Source: Rhizophlyctis rosea (taxonomy: Eukaryota; Chytridiomycota; Chytridiomycetes; Rhizophlyctidales; Rhizophlyctidaceae). Taken from it: DNA of 64,000 bases. The stretch covers positions 24,132 to 88,131 of the forward strand of contig JADGJC010000167.1 in the NCBI GenBank assembly GCA_027596075.1, given 5' to 3'. Below the pieces are notes generated by a model that saw nothing but the letters and a program-made list of their open reading frames with translations, did not search any database and was not told where the DNA came from. A program made the position numbers and the translations under genes. Shown here piece after piece: positions 34,197 to 45,685 of this stretch; within the stretch, counting starts at the first letter, position 1, and each line of letters starts with the position of its first letter.

Positions 34197-36261
34197 TTAC
34201 AAACTTCCGACAGATGCCTCTAATTCCTCACCATCTTCCAACTCCTCCTTGACCATACCCAACATCGCCTGAGCTGACGTCCTCCGCTCATCTGCTCCCA
34301 TCGTGCTTGCCAAACCTCGCTCACCTAATCCCGCGTACCCATCTATCTCCTTTGTCAGTTCCAACTTCTCATGCAACATCGCATTGTTCCTGATATTGTC
34401 CACCCACTCAGCAATCTGATCATTGGAGGCGACGTTTTTGGCGTAGTTGATGGCGCGACAGACAACTTGGAGGTTATCAATACTGTGGAGGATTTTCACC
34501 CGCTTGCTTCCACAAACGCCAATCTGCTGGTGCTCCTCGTCCGTCGCCACCCTCTCGCTGACGATGCGATCAAATGAACCACCTAGAATCCACTCCTCTC
34601 CAGATGTTGTGTCCTTCCTGCGATTCCATGCAACAGGCAATCCAGTGATTTGACAATGACCTTGGTGTTGAGCAAGTTCGGTAAGCTCCTTGCGAGAGAC
34701 CGTCACTCCTTCCACTCTGTAAGATAATGTTGCTGCCGCCTTTGCTGTGTGCTTTCTGTCGTACCTCCGAAGACTTCCGTAAAGACTTGTAATGACTGAT
34801 TTGGTGTTTGTTGATAGGCTTGTTGAACTAGTACAGAGCTGCACATATGGCTTCCCAGCGGATATAACTTGACGGAAGAAATTTCGGAGTACCTCAACGG
34901 GGTAATGGCCCCTGGCCCTGGAAGATATGTGAGTGTTGCTTTCCGCTCTTTATTGAGCTACAATACTTACCGATTGCAAGCCACACAGGAAAGAAATACC
35001 CTTTGATCTTCATGCGCATATGGGAGTTTACTGAATTTGCGATCAGGAGATGCTGAGAAAATTGGATGCGTTCCGACAAAGACAAGCCGATCTGTGAAGC
35101 AGTGCTCGCATCGCCCTCCGTTGAGACGAAAGAGGGTTTCAGCCATTGCCTGATAGAGTGAAATGGCTGGGATCTCGGAATTCAGAGACGGAGGATTCTG
35201 GACGTTTTGCCGTCTTATATCGGCTTTTCGCATGCCGGCCGCAACTGATCGGAGGAAAACCTTCGCGTCTCTCTGAAAGAGTTCTGATCAATGATGACAA
35301 ACTAGATGGGCCATTGACTTGCAGAACTCACTCTATAATATTCCCGCCACTTCCGCTTTCGTTCTTCTCGCTGCTCTGTAGTCGATGCGTTGCGCCGAGC
35401 CTTTTGATATTCACGGCTTCTTTGTCGCATGTCAATTTTTCGCTCTTCCGTCAACTGTTGCCACCATCTGCTCCTGCGTTCTCGATGTCGATCCCTTTCC
35501 TGCAACTTCTGTTCATCCGTGAACAGATCCTGCCGTTTTTTCCGGTTTTCCCAAGCCCGTTTTGCTAACTCCTTCTTCTTGTCATCTGTCAAAGAACTCC
35601 ACCATCTGTTGTGGCGCTCCCGAATCAGCTGTCTTGTTTTCGTTTTCTGTCCTTCCGTCAAAGACTCCCAATGTTCTCTATTACGAGCTTGACGTTGTTG
35701 CCGCACTTCTATCTTCCGTGTATCCGTTAATGAATCCCACCATTTCCTCTTCCGTTCTCGATCTTTGCGTCGCCGGTCCATCTTTTGTATCTCCGTCAAT
35801 GCATCCAGCCGTCTCTTGTGCCCCTCTCGATCCCTCTGGCGGATCAACGCCCTGCGTTCATCACTCAAAGCGTGGCGCCAAGTCATACTTTGTCTTAGAC
35901 ATCCACAGCAAGTTTTCATCAGATTGTCTCCCTGCCAGAATTGCTCAATTGGTTTGAAGTGTTTCCCCTTTTTGCACCATTGCTTGAGGTTCACAGTGAG
36001 ATGCTTTGTGGGCTCTTCTGCAACAGAGAGTTGCAGCGGAAATGCTTGTAACCCGCCATTCACCTTCTGATTGAGTGTCTGGGCAACAGTTGATGGGACC
36101 ACCTTGCTGATTGTGGTTGCAAACCACCACTTTTTCAAGCCGATATGAGGTGAACACAAGGACTTTTGGAGCTGCAACTTCTGTGGTCGAATAAGTCGGA
36201 GGCATGGCGGAGAAAAAAGAGCCGGTTGAAGTGAGCGGGGAACGCGTTGAATCGTGAACAT
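34197..36261 (-). CDS. Tandem HNH-like family, paralogue H1 (650 aa)
   Basis: Exons 36261-35332, 35272-34971 and 34917-34197; phases 0 and 2 agree. The N terminus (residues 1-45) has no acidic residues and many Arg, Lys and Ser, like a mitochondrial presequence. A Cys motif follows (WCKKGKHF near 95, KTCCGC near 117). Residues 148-310 are seven units of 23-24 residues with consensus R-x-R-x2-W-W-x2-L-T-(D/E)-x2-K. Module 1: GRCEHC (C366, C369), SPDR (385-388), C406 and CACN (409-410). Module 2: HCQITG (C499), SFDR (525-528), DNLQVVCRAIN (558-568), then K571. Both share the order Cys, S-x-D-R, N, as in zinc-supported HNH/beta-beta-alpha-metal nucleases, but lack the classical catalytic His. 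A DNA- or RNA-acting enzyme or binder is inferred. Paralogues lie at 47106-48654 and 51733-53659. Confidence 0.75.
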
Positions 36262-37021
36262 GTGAACTGCAAAACCGTTAATGTCTTCGGGCGTTTCGAC
36301 CAGGCAATTCGGAAAAGGTAACTTACGACGTCAGCATGCAAATGTGTGGGACAGGAACAAGTTTTGGCTCTTGGGTTGACATCCCTCTATCCCTCCAGCC
36401 TGCCAAACTGGACAGCCCTCCAAGTGAGGCTTATTCTGGGCTGAGATCCATTTGGACTTTTTTGTTTAAATGAATGTGTTCCTGGTTCGGACAAGGACCC
36501 TCGCGATGCTATCGGCTCTTCAAATCCTCAACACTCCCAACATGGTTCAACAAATTTCAACACTTTGCACTGACACTCTTGCTACAAAATCACCTTCCCG
36601 AACAATGAATTGAAACCTTGATAAACCGGAATTCCGTATTCTGCAAATTCCGGAATAAAAGTCCTGTGGATAAAAGCGTCGACTTTTATGATAAGAAGGT
36701 CTCCTCCGTCAGCCAAAAGACGGAGGGGTCCAATTGCTGTACTGTCTTAATTGACGGGCATAAGGGCGTATTAGATGTCAGTTTTGATGGAATTTAAGAG
36801 ACGACCCATTCTCAAGTTCCGGTTTCATGATGTCAAAGGTTTGTGATGTGAGTTGGTACGCTCTTACGCCGAATTCAGACGTGCACCTGAGCACATGGCA
36901 CAACATGAAAGGCGCGGCTACCAAAGCATACTTTGTTGAGCATATTCTGTGTGCATTTCTATGAACATGAATCCTTATTATGATAGAGTTGGTCACGAAG
37001 CTAAGTACAACCTTTGCTCAC
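36262..37021. other. Intergenic, about 0.8 kb
   Basis: It holds the H1 promoter and the 3' flank of the nucleotidyltransferase gene. No further gene seen. Confidence 0.4.
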
Positions 37022-39234
37022 CTAACACAGACATGCCCCATACCATGGATGATCCCCCATCACATGACTAACAAGAACCTTCCATGTTCCAACTTTCTTT
37101 TCGCAAAACGGAACTGGACACGTGTGTAAACTATTCACGTCTTCCTTTGAGAGTGCGACGGGCATCGCCTTACGAGCACAGGTAGGTGACGGACAGGAGC
37201 GCAAATCATGACTTGACCTTCCACCCTTGGGCGGTGATGTGGATCGACGAAACAAGGAGTCCCTCAGCGATTTCATGTGCCCTGGCTGAGCTTGATGAGG
37301 ATGGCTCGTAAGTACCTCCTGCTTGACGAGGATGCTTCGGCATGCTGACACTGGGCACTCAATGTCGGACTGTTGGATTTGAGCTGGTGGTGAGGGTGAC
37401 GGCGTTAGCGGCATGTAGGATTTGAATCCCTTTACATGAAGGTCAGAAGGGGCTGTTGAAGTTGGTGCTGTGCGGAAAGGAAGTTCGAATGTAAACGGAA
37501 ATTCACTAGACAATGGTGATGATTCGAATACGGTAGTTGGTGGAGAAGGTATATGCGTTAACGGCATGTGGGGTTTGGCTTCATTTACATGATTGTCAGA
37601 ATGAGTTGATGAAGTTGTTGCAGTGCAGGAAGGAGGTTGGAAGGTAAACAAAAATGTCTCAGCCGACATGAAGGTAGTAATTGGTGGTGATGGTGGAGGT
37701 GTTGACGGCATGTAGTGTTTGATTCCAGTCACATGGATGTCAGGAGGAGTTGACGAAGTCGACGCCGTGGAGGAAGGAGGTTCGAAGGTAAACGAAAAAT
37801 CACTAGCCGATGGTGAAGATTGGAAGGTACTACCCGGTGGCGTGGGTGCAGGTGTTGGCGGGTGCTGAACGGGCTGAGAGTTTTTCCTCTCGACGGGATG
37901 AGAGGCCCACATATGATTTCGCAGCGCCCCTTCAGATGTACAGGGTGCGCAACCGTATCCAGAGGGGTACTTCTTCGGTGGATCCTGGACTGTGGGCGGT
38001 GACCTTATGGAAGATGTCAAAGCGCTGGCTGATAGCCATTGAGGGAGACTGACCGCAGGGTGTGAATTGATCAGATGGCTGTGTATTTCACCGAGCGTTT
38101 TGCATGCAATTTGGGGGCAGTGGTAACATTGATAGGGCGGCTGGCGATGGCGGGACAAATGAGCATCAGCATTCGAAGCATAGTGAACAAAACAATGGCA
38201 GCGAGGCTAAATGCAAAGACCAACTATGCATCGCCGACTCACAGTCAAAGCACGTTGCACGGCAACACTCAAATCGAAAGTTCTATCTTTCATTCCCGTC
38301 GGATCCTTATCTCCTAACGCCGTCTGCACGTCCTCCACACTCCTCACCCCCACCAACCTCTTGATGAGCGCACCAGCTCGATTCCGCCACTGAGTCAAGT
38401 CCCCTTGCCACATGAATGTCGCCGGCACCCGTTCCACAATGTGTTTGCATGTCCTAATCATATCCGCAAGCTCCCTTCCCGCGCCAAGACTTCTCAGAAA
38501 CATCAGCGACTTCACGAATAACAATAAAACTGCTAGCGGCAAATCCAGCGCGTCCAGGGACGCAAAACAGGTTTGGTGCTGATGGTAGTTATGGAGCACA
38601 ATCCACTCGTACTCGATGCCGCATAGGGGAGGTAGACCCGACGGGGAATGGAAGCATTGTGGGGATGTAGTGAACACCTCCTTGTCCAAAGGATGTATTG
38701 GAAAAGGTGATGTCAAAATCGATGGTTGGGGCGTTGGGCGCTATGCGAATTTTAGTGCTACTGATAGCGCTGAAAACCAAGAACGCACATGTGCATAAGA
38801 TTGCAGAAAAAGAAAAGAAACAGGCAGACGAACGGCACTGGTTAGGTCGTCTTTCTCCCCTTCACAAGTTCGACAAGAGAAAGTACTTACTTCGTCTTCG
38901 ACTCCGACATTCCATCGTTCACCTCCTTCTCTTTCACATCTCCCTTGAACACGCCCTTCAGCGTCAACAAAAACCTATGCCTCATGGGTTTTGTTATCTC
39001 AAAGCTGGCGGGCAGCACAACAATAAAGTCAGCGTCACTGCCAACGATATCGGTCCCTTTCCCTTGCGAGCCTCCCAACTCGACAATAGCACCCGGGTGG
39101 AGGGAACTCATCGCTTCTTCACGAATGAGTTGTTGCGCTTGAGCGTAGAGGGCGCGTACGTGGAGTGGAATGGAGTTGTTGGTTATGTATTCGGATACGA
39201 TGGAGGCCGTGGACTGAAGTGTTGGAACTGTCAT
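37022..39234 (-). CDS. OAS-like nucleotidyltransferase fused to C2H2-type fingers
   Basis: Exon 1 (39234-38891) encodes LGGSQGKGTDIVGSDADFIV: the nucleotidyltransferase G-S motif (Gly55-Ser56) and two metal Asp (67 and 69), strikingly like the GSSGKGT ... SDAD block of 2'-5' oligoadenylate synthetases. After a GT-AG intron, exon 2 starts at 38769 (phase 2) and gives IDFDITFSNTSFG, matching the third-Asp strand. From about 38690 to 38600 the frame changes by one base; either a short intron or an indel lies there. The helical part follows to 38243 (PLAVLLLFVKSLMFLR). It then splices (GTGAGT...GCCAG, phase 0) to 38140-37022: four or so Cys2His2-like fingers (for example CYHC...HSHLINSH, CPVPFC...HVMGDH) and a threefold Pro/Ser-rich repeat. 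The finger exon has no ATG in its upstream part, supporting one fused gene. Confidence 0.6.
37379..37825 (-). repeat. Threefold repeat of about 50 residues in the C2H2 region
   Basis: Three consecutive units each contain F-x-F-T-F-(E/Q)-x-P-(S/F), a Ser/Thr tract, D-x-H-V, then a K-x-H/Y-M-P-x-T-P segment and S-P-P. They are diverged, so older than the 56-bp duplication at 16.3 kb. Likely a disordered low-complexity linker between fingers. Confidence 0.75.
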
Positions 39235-42200
39235 GTTTTTTGACAGCTATGTAGGACGTTCCGTTTTTGGCCCAGACGAATGGTATTTTGCGACAAGAGG
39301 CGGAAAAGAATGAACGGATTGGTGTGCGCTGATGGACGCAGAGCGCTCTGTTCAGCACTGTGGGCCCAGCGTGAACATGTTATGGGAAAGGCAAGGAACA
39401 CTTCAAGACTTCAAATCTCGAAACCTTGAGAAATACTCCGCCCAAATGTCTCATTGAAAAGACCTGTCAATCATGGGTTTGATCAGACCGTCCAAGCCCC
39501 CGGGCCAACTGAGACCCACAACTCCTTTCCAGCCGTCCTATTTCCACACAGACGATGGCGACGAATGCTTGTTTAGGAGCACTGACCTGCCGTTCTGTCT
39601 GATATCATATGCTCAACTTCCCATGCGATGTTGCATTCTGGAGATTCGGTTCTAGTTACCTGATGCGAGAAGGTGACGGTGGCACAGCATGTTTGCTTAC
39701 GAATGTGGCGATGTTGGGCCAAGCCACATAGCATTGGTCCTTGAAATGGTGATATTTCACTTCTTCTCGAAATGTCTGCAAGGTGTATTTGCACTCGAGC
39801 ATGCGAGGACTTCATGGGGCATTGAAAGGCTTCTGAACTTCGTGGCTATGGGTGGTTCAATTCGTCGCTCACTAGCTCGTTACTAATGTCAACAATACAT
39901 GTGGGTCAAGTTGTCAGAAGTTGGTGGACAATGCGAATTTGCATGACCATAATCAGAAGCGACGGATGGGCCCAGATTTAGCAATTTCCTCCATCATCCC
40001 ATATGGTTTTCTGCAATCAATCAAGCAGTTGATAGCGCAGTCACAGCTTTCGAGAGACCGAATGCCCTGAACGACAAGGAGTGGTTTTGTTCTGACGAGA
40101 AATGACAGAAAGGAATCGGGGCAAGCTGGAAGGTGGAAACTTGGAAACGTTATGGTCGGGTGCTAGGCTGGTCTACCGAAAAGTCATTTGCCGATGTTGC
40201 GCAGTGTTGTGGTGCTTTTTGCCTCCTATGCCGACCTCCAAACGCCGACACGTGTCAAAATGCGCCCAACTCATTTGTTGACCTTTTTCGACTGCGCATT
40301 TCAAATTCATTTGGTGCGTCGCGCCCATCTGTGGCGTTGACCTCCGAACAACGCCGGTCCCCGAAAATGGGATGGAGAGGGCAGCCATGTGACATGTGAT
40401 GAAGAATGCATGATGAGTCTTGCAGAAACCCGATACGTCAGGCAATTATGAGCTTGATAGCACTCATAGCTGGTGCGCTCTCCTAGTTGGTACGATAGCG
40501 TGTTTTGAGTAGACCATCAAAGCCCAAAACTACGAAATGAAGTGGCGCAGTCAGTTTCCGTGGGCGCGGTCAGTTCATAATCATCCGAAACGCGGGTATC
40601 GGAGATCAATTTCCAAGCAGGCGGTTCTTTATCGTGCATGAGAGGAGTCATTGAGGACGCCATCCCAATGGCGGGTTGGCCCTTGGTTTCGTGTAAGACG
40701 CGCCAACGCATCCCAAAGGAAACTAAACAACAACACAGTACTGCGCAACTGGTGCAACAGTCCAAAAATTCAAAAATCTGAGCTTCTTTAGTTGCATGTG
40801 AGGGAAGAGCAGGTTGGTGCTCCCAATCTGAGTCAGGGGGCCCCGCCACTCCCAAACGCGATGTCCCCTCATCGGGTCTCCCGCGTGTGGGCCAAACGTT
40901 CACCGAATTGGGCTTTGGGAAATGGTGAAGGGCGTAACCATTATGATAGTGAGAAGCAAATGCTAGGTGGGCTTGACAGTCAACGGATTCATGATCAAAT
41001 GGGGACGTTCGGTGACCGGTGACCCTCCATAATGGGCCCTTGATGAGCATGGTGGGACCGCCGATGGCTTTGAACGACGAGTGCCAAGAAACTCCTGCTG
41101 GTCCTGCCACAACGGCACGCAGGTGATGATGGGAAACAAAAACTTGGAACGATAATACAGTCGCAGCAGTAGCGGCTTGCACCAACTTTCGGAGGGGTTC
41201 GGGGCCCAATTCGCGATTTGGACGCAGGCCTCAATTATTTCGGAAGGACTTGCTTTTTTATTGGGGCACGCGCATCTGAAAGCTTCTGCATGGGATGAGG
41301 GGTCCCGCACCTACAGCTGGACCGCGATGGCAACCCCACTTGCAAACCCACGGGAAAGCAGATCAACCTTCATCGTCCGGTTTTTCACACACGTCACGCC
41401 CCGCACTCGGCGGGTGGGACAGCATAGTTTCGATGATCGCCGTTACAATGATTGTGCAAAGAGTCATCTTTCAAAGTGCGACTGGTCAACTCGCAATGAT
41501 GAGTGGGAACCCTCTAAGGATACTCTAGAGTCAATCAACCAGCATGGAACTCTCAAATCGTCTTCAACTCGTGTCGGTTTGCTTCCGCCTTTGGGTCGGG
41601 TAAATTCAATGTGGGCGGTACGACCCAAAGGCGGAAAGGAAACCGACATCCGGGATGCCTTTATTCCCCCCGACTGTAAGGATCCTATGGTCTGGGGAAA
41701 GTATCCCAACAAGCTGCGGCCTCCTTTTGACAACCAACAATCATCCCAAGGCTCGTACGTAAATCGGTTACGCATCTTTGGCGTGCGATGGGCTCCCGAC
41801 CCTTGGAGAGTCTGGGGCGGCCCCCTTCGTAAAACGTCCGGTCTCCTTTCTCCTTTGGGTGACCTCTCCAGGAAATGAGCGTTCGGGTGCGGCATGCCGC
41901 ATTCAATATGCTACGTATCACCATGGGCTCCGTTTCTGTTCATTTTCTTGTAACTCTTTGGTAGTGAAGGAATAGCAATAGTAGGGGTCCCATCCCACAG
42001 TTCTCAGGCGCGGAAACCTTTGTATCATGTTTGTCATTTAGGCCAGTCTAGTTCCTTCTTGTCAAACACTGTGTGCACACATGGCTGCATGGTGAGAGTG
42101 TATCGAGGTGGTTAGGAGAATGTAAACCGACGTCATCCACGCAAGCGCATGAAAGCTTGTCGCGAATACCGTGATTCTTGGAAGCTCGCTCTGATGCATC

Positions 42201-42636
42201 TTGGAGACTGTTCATTCATGTCTCCTGTTTCCTTCTACTGTCGCGTAATTATGTGTTTCCCTCAGCATTAGTGTATCTGTCCATTCTGAGGTAAATAATG
42301 GCGCGTCTGCAGACCGCGGGTCCCTCTCTCCCCTTGATGACCGTTCATTCAACCTGCTAGTCAAAAGCCCATCAAGACTCATCAACTAATATATCAAGCT
42401 AGACTCTATCGATCCTAGCACATTCATCACAGCCTGCAATGCCGCTTCCGTGGAGCTCCCGGCACCACATACCTCGACCGTTCAAATATCAGACGTTGCC
42501 ACAGCGCACAAGATCAATTCCATTGTGAGGAGACGGTTCCAACATTCCATATTCCAATCTTATCCATACCCGCATTGAACTGACAATCACTTTTGCCCCC
42601 TCCCCGGCATGCTCATCCATTCAGCACTCCTAGCAT
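39235..42636. other. Long gene-poor region, about 3.4 kb
   Basis: Two longer open frames (40517-41209 minus and 41177-41878 plus) overlap at their ends and show no domain, signal or splice partners. Their residue usage looks non-coding (many Arg, Pro, Ser, Trp and His without periodicity). The only structured element is the inverted repeat at 41573-41647. The right end should be the promoter of the FAR1-type factor. Confidence 0.4.
41573..41647. repeat. Inverted repeat (26/27 bp arms, 22-bp loop)
   Basis: Left arm 41573-41598 (GTCGGTTTGCTTCCGCCTTT, then GGGTCG) is the near-perfect reverse complement of 41621-41647. The arms differ only by a short change near the outer third. The hairpin would be very stable. 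It is not followed by a T tract, so it is not a bacterial-type terminator. Confidence 0.85.
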
Positions 42637-44863
42637 ATGAATCCATATCATCAATTCCCTTCTAGCACCCAGTCGGCTTCAGCTTCGTATCTAGCCGCAA
42701 CCGAACAAGAGACATATCATCCTATCCAACCCATCATCAACTTCCCTGCCGGCGAACAATCATATTCTCAATCATACCATCCATCCACCGTGCATGCATC
42801 GGACATCACCACTGCTGGCAGTGCCCTTGTTCATCATACCTCATCATCCCAGCATACAGGATCTATTCCATCCACCTCTCATACCAATACTCAATACCAA
42901 TATCACCGTCATGCGCAGTCTGGACAACAGTTGAACCCATACAACGATCAACGTACGTCACATCCAGCCCTGCACTTCGATTACAGTATCCAGGACTCGA
43001 GTGCCTCGACCGGTGGGGAGTTGCTTACTCATCGCGGGGCCGAATACTCTGGACTACCACCGGTCGGCAGGACATCCCATTCGCAAATGGCGGTAGGGTC
43101 CGATACTTTGTCGTCTTCACATCATCATTCGGTGGTGAGGCATCATGAGACGCGATCTGGACCGAGCAGTCAGTTTGGGAAGGGGAAGTTTGGAACACCA
43201 GCTGATGGGTCATCACATGATGCACGTTGGTATGGTCAGCATGACATGACAGCGGACCATGGCTTCTATGGAGGCGGTGGGCCATCCATGTATGGTGTGC
43301 ATGCAGGACAGCAACAATGGGAGGATAAGAGTAGTTTAGCATCGTCTTCTGGCGGACATATGGGACGAGGCGGCATGACTGCATCAGCCGAGTACCTTTC
43401 AACATCCTCATACGCAGCTACTGGGTCGGCAAATACGACTTCATCAAAGGACCTCACTTTCCAACAATCGCATCGCTATCATGACAGCATGACCGATTAC
43501 GCCACGGCAGGCACATACCTACCCAATCAGAGCTCACGAGACGACATGACGCAAATGCTCGGTATGAGCATGCTAGACACGGTACATGGTCTAGACCCAT
43601 CCTCCTCATTGTCATCAGACCCACTCCTCCGATCAAATACATCCGCCTCTTCCTCATACTACGCCTCCTCCTTTCCCAAATCAGCAAATATTCCCCACGG
43701 CCAACACAATCTTCCTCCTCACCATCACCAACACCCACCACAACCTCCAGAAACGCTCCTCTCACCAACAATGCACTCCCAATCCCCCGTCTCGCAGTTC
43801 TCCACCTCCGAATCGCTCTCACCGTCCGGAACACCGTACCTCCAACCAGGACACGCCGCCGCCGGTGCGTCGTCGTCGGACCCGCTCATGGATACAACGG
43901 GACTCGACCAGCTTCACCTCATGCCTCCGCAGCACCACTACCCACGTCACCAACAACCAACGATGAAATCCTCACCGACACACCCGTCTTCGTACTTGTT
44001 ACCCATGGGTCATGGAGCAGGAGGAGGAGGAAGTTACTCATCCTCATACCTCTCCGACCCATCCTTCCTCAGTCCACCAACGCAATACACTTCCCCGTTC
44101 GCACAGCAATCCTCATCATCCACCACCTACTACCAGAACCCACACCACACAACCCCACAAGTCCCACCCCCCGCCGACCAAGCAGCAACAACAAACACAC
44201 CAACACAACCCCCCTCCCCCGAATCCGAACACTTCAAAAACCTCCTCCTCTCCCACCGCTTCCCAGACCGCACGCAAGCGCTCGACTGGCTGAAAGCCGA
44301 GGCGGTTAAAGCCGGGTTTGCGGTACTGGTGCGGACGAGTCGGCCGGATTATGTGGTGTTGATTTGTAGTTGTGGGAGACGGTTGAAGACTTCGAGTGGG
44401 GTTGGGAGGGGGGAGGGTGGGAGTAGTAGGGGAGGGGGAGGAGGAGGAGGGGGGAAAGTAAGGAAGAAGAAGAAGCAGAGTGCGTTGACGGGGTGTGAGT
44501 GGCATGTGATTTTGTTTAGGAAGGTTGGAGCTGGGTGAGTTTCCTTTGCCGTTTCTTTTCAGTATTTGCTTCCTTTCTTTTGTCCGGCGTGGACACCTCC
44601 CCTACACGCAAAATTTTCCATCAATCCTCCACTCACTCTCTTCCTCCACTTTTCTCCACCCCTTCAGCTCCTCCCGCCTCTGGGAATTCCGCGCAACCTC
44701 AAAAATGGAACACAACCACCCTCTCAACCCACTCCCGCCCGACCCAGACCCGGACGACAACCCCGACGACCCTTCTTCTTCTTCCTCCTCTGCCGCCGTT
44801 GGAGGTCCAAGCCTTTCGCAACAGCAGGCGGATTTCGGGTCCATGAATCCTACGTGGAAGTGA
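42637..44863 (+). CDS. FAR1-type (WRKY/GCM1 fold) DNA-binding protein
   Basis: Exons 42637-44534 and 44668-44863 (donor GTGAGT, acceptor TTCAG, phase 2) give 697 residues. The first 530 residues are Ser/His/Gln/Thr-rich and probably disordered, typical of an activation region. Residues from about 531 form a FAR1-like domain: DWLKAEAVKAGFAVLV, VVLICSCGRRLK, GCEWHVILFRK, then across the intron LWEFRATSKMEHNHPLNP. The Cys, Cys and H-N-H residues are the zinc ligands of the WRKY-GCM1 superfamily. A Gly-rich and Lys-rich insert (KVRKKKKQ) sits between the strands. The C terminus is acidic and Ser-rich. FAR1 domains occur in transposon-derived transcription factors; no transposase domain is present, so this looks like a domesticated regulator in the nucleus. 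Confidence 0.8.
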
Positions 44864-45685
44864 TGGAGAAATATGAGACGTGTTTGAATGGGAAATGACG
44901 ATGATGATTGATGACGATGATGAGGGGAAGGTTTTAATAAATGATGATTTGTGTGTATTTTCTTTTGCTTTGGTTCGAGGCGGTGTTCCTGTGGATACAC
45001 CGTTTCTTTTTTCTGTTTGTTGTTTTTCGCTTTTGCCCTTTCCCCCCGCTCCCCGCCGAATGTATTATATGTCTCCCCTCTTTTTCTCGCTTTCCCCCTT
45101 CTCTTGATGATGATGATGAATTGAAAATAAAAGAAAACATGCTGTTTGTGTATTTATGATATTTTTTCTTGAATTGTCTCTGTACGAGCTTCGAGTTCAT
45201 TTCATATAAGTGCTGCTACTGGCTTCTGGTGGTTTGTTCTTGCGTTCGATACTTATGCATGGCGTGTGCAGATCTTTCTTAACGGTAGATACGATAGTCG
45301 TAGGTGGGCGAGATGATCATTCATCTGTATTGATTCCAAATCTTGCTTTGGCACATTCAGAGCTCGATGACAGGAATCGTTGAACTATCATTTCCTTTTG
45401 CGTGGTCCAGAACATGCACGAGGCCAATGCGTCCTTCTTCATGCACATCGCAACCAACACGTCCTGGTTATCCGCAGTCAACCGAAAGGAGCTTCCTGGG
45501 CAAATTGGCCCAATCCGCGCAAGCACACTTCGCATCTCCTTTAACGTCTTTTCAACCGAGACTCAGTATCTCCATTTACTGATTGGAACAATGGAAGCAA
45601 CGACTGATATTAAAAGAAAGGTAATTTCCCCACATAGAAATCTATTAGTAACACCCCGACAAATATGTTCCCTATCCCGGCATCG
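44864..45685. other. 3' flanks of convergent genes
   Basis: T-rich 3' region of the FAR1 gene, then a 72-codon minus-strand open frame at 45317-45535 whose status is unclear; no splice partner gives it a longer chain. No confident gene. Confidence 0.4.

Noticed and set aside
40517..41878. Two open frames of about 230 codons (minus and plus)
   Set aside because: They overlap, have no domain, signal or conserved repeat, and no supporting splice pattern; composition looks non-coding.
45317..45535. 72-codon minus-strand open frame (starts MRSVLARIGPICPG)
   Set aside because: It looks partly protein-like, but upstream exons could not be joined and the plus strand is equally open; kept out of the gene list.
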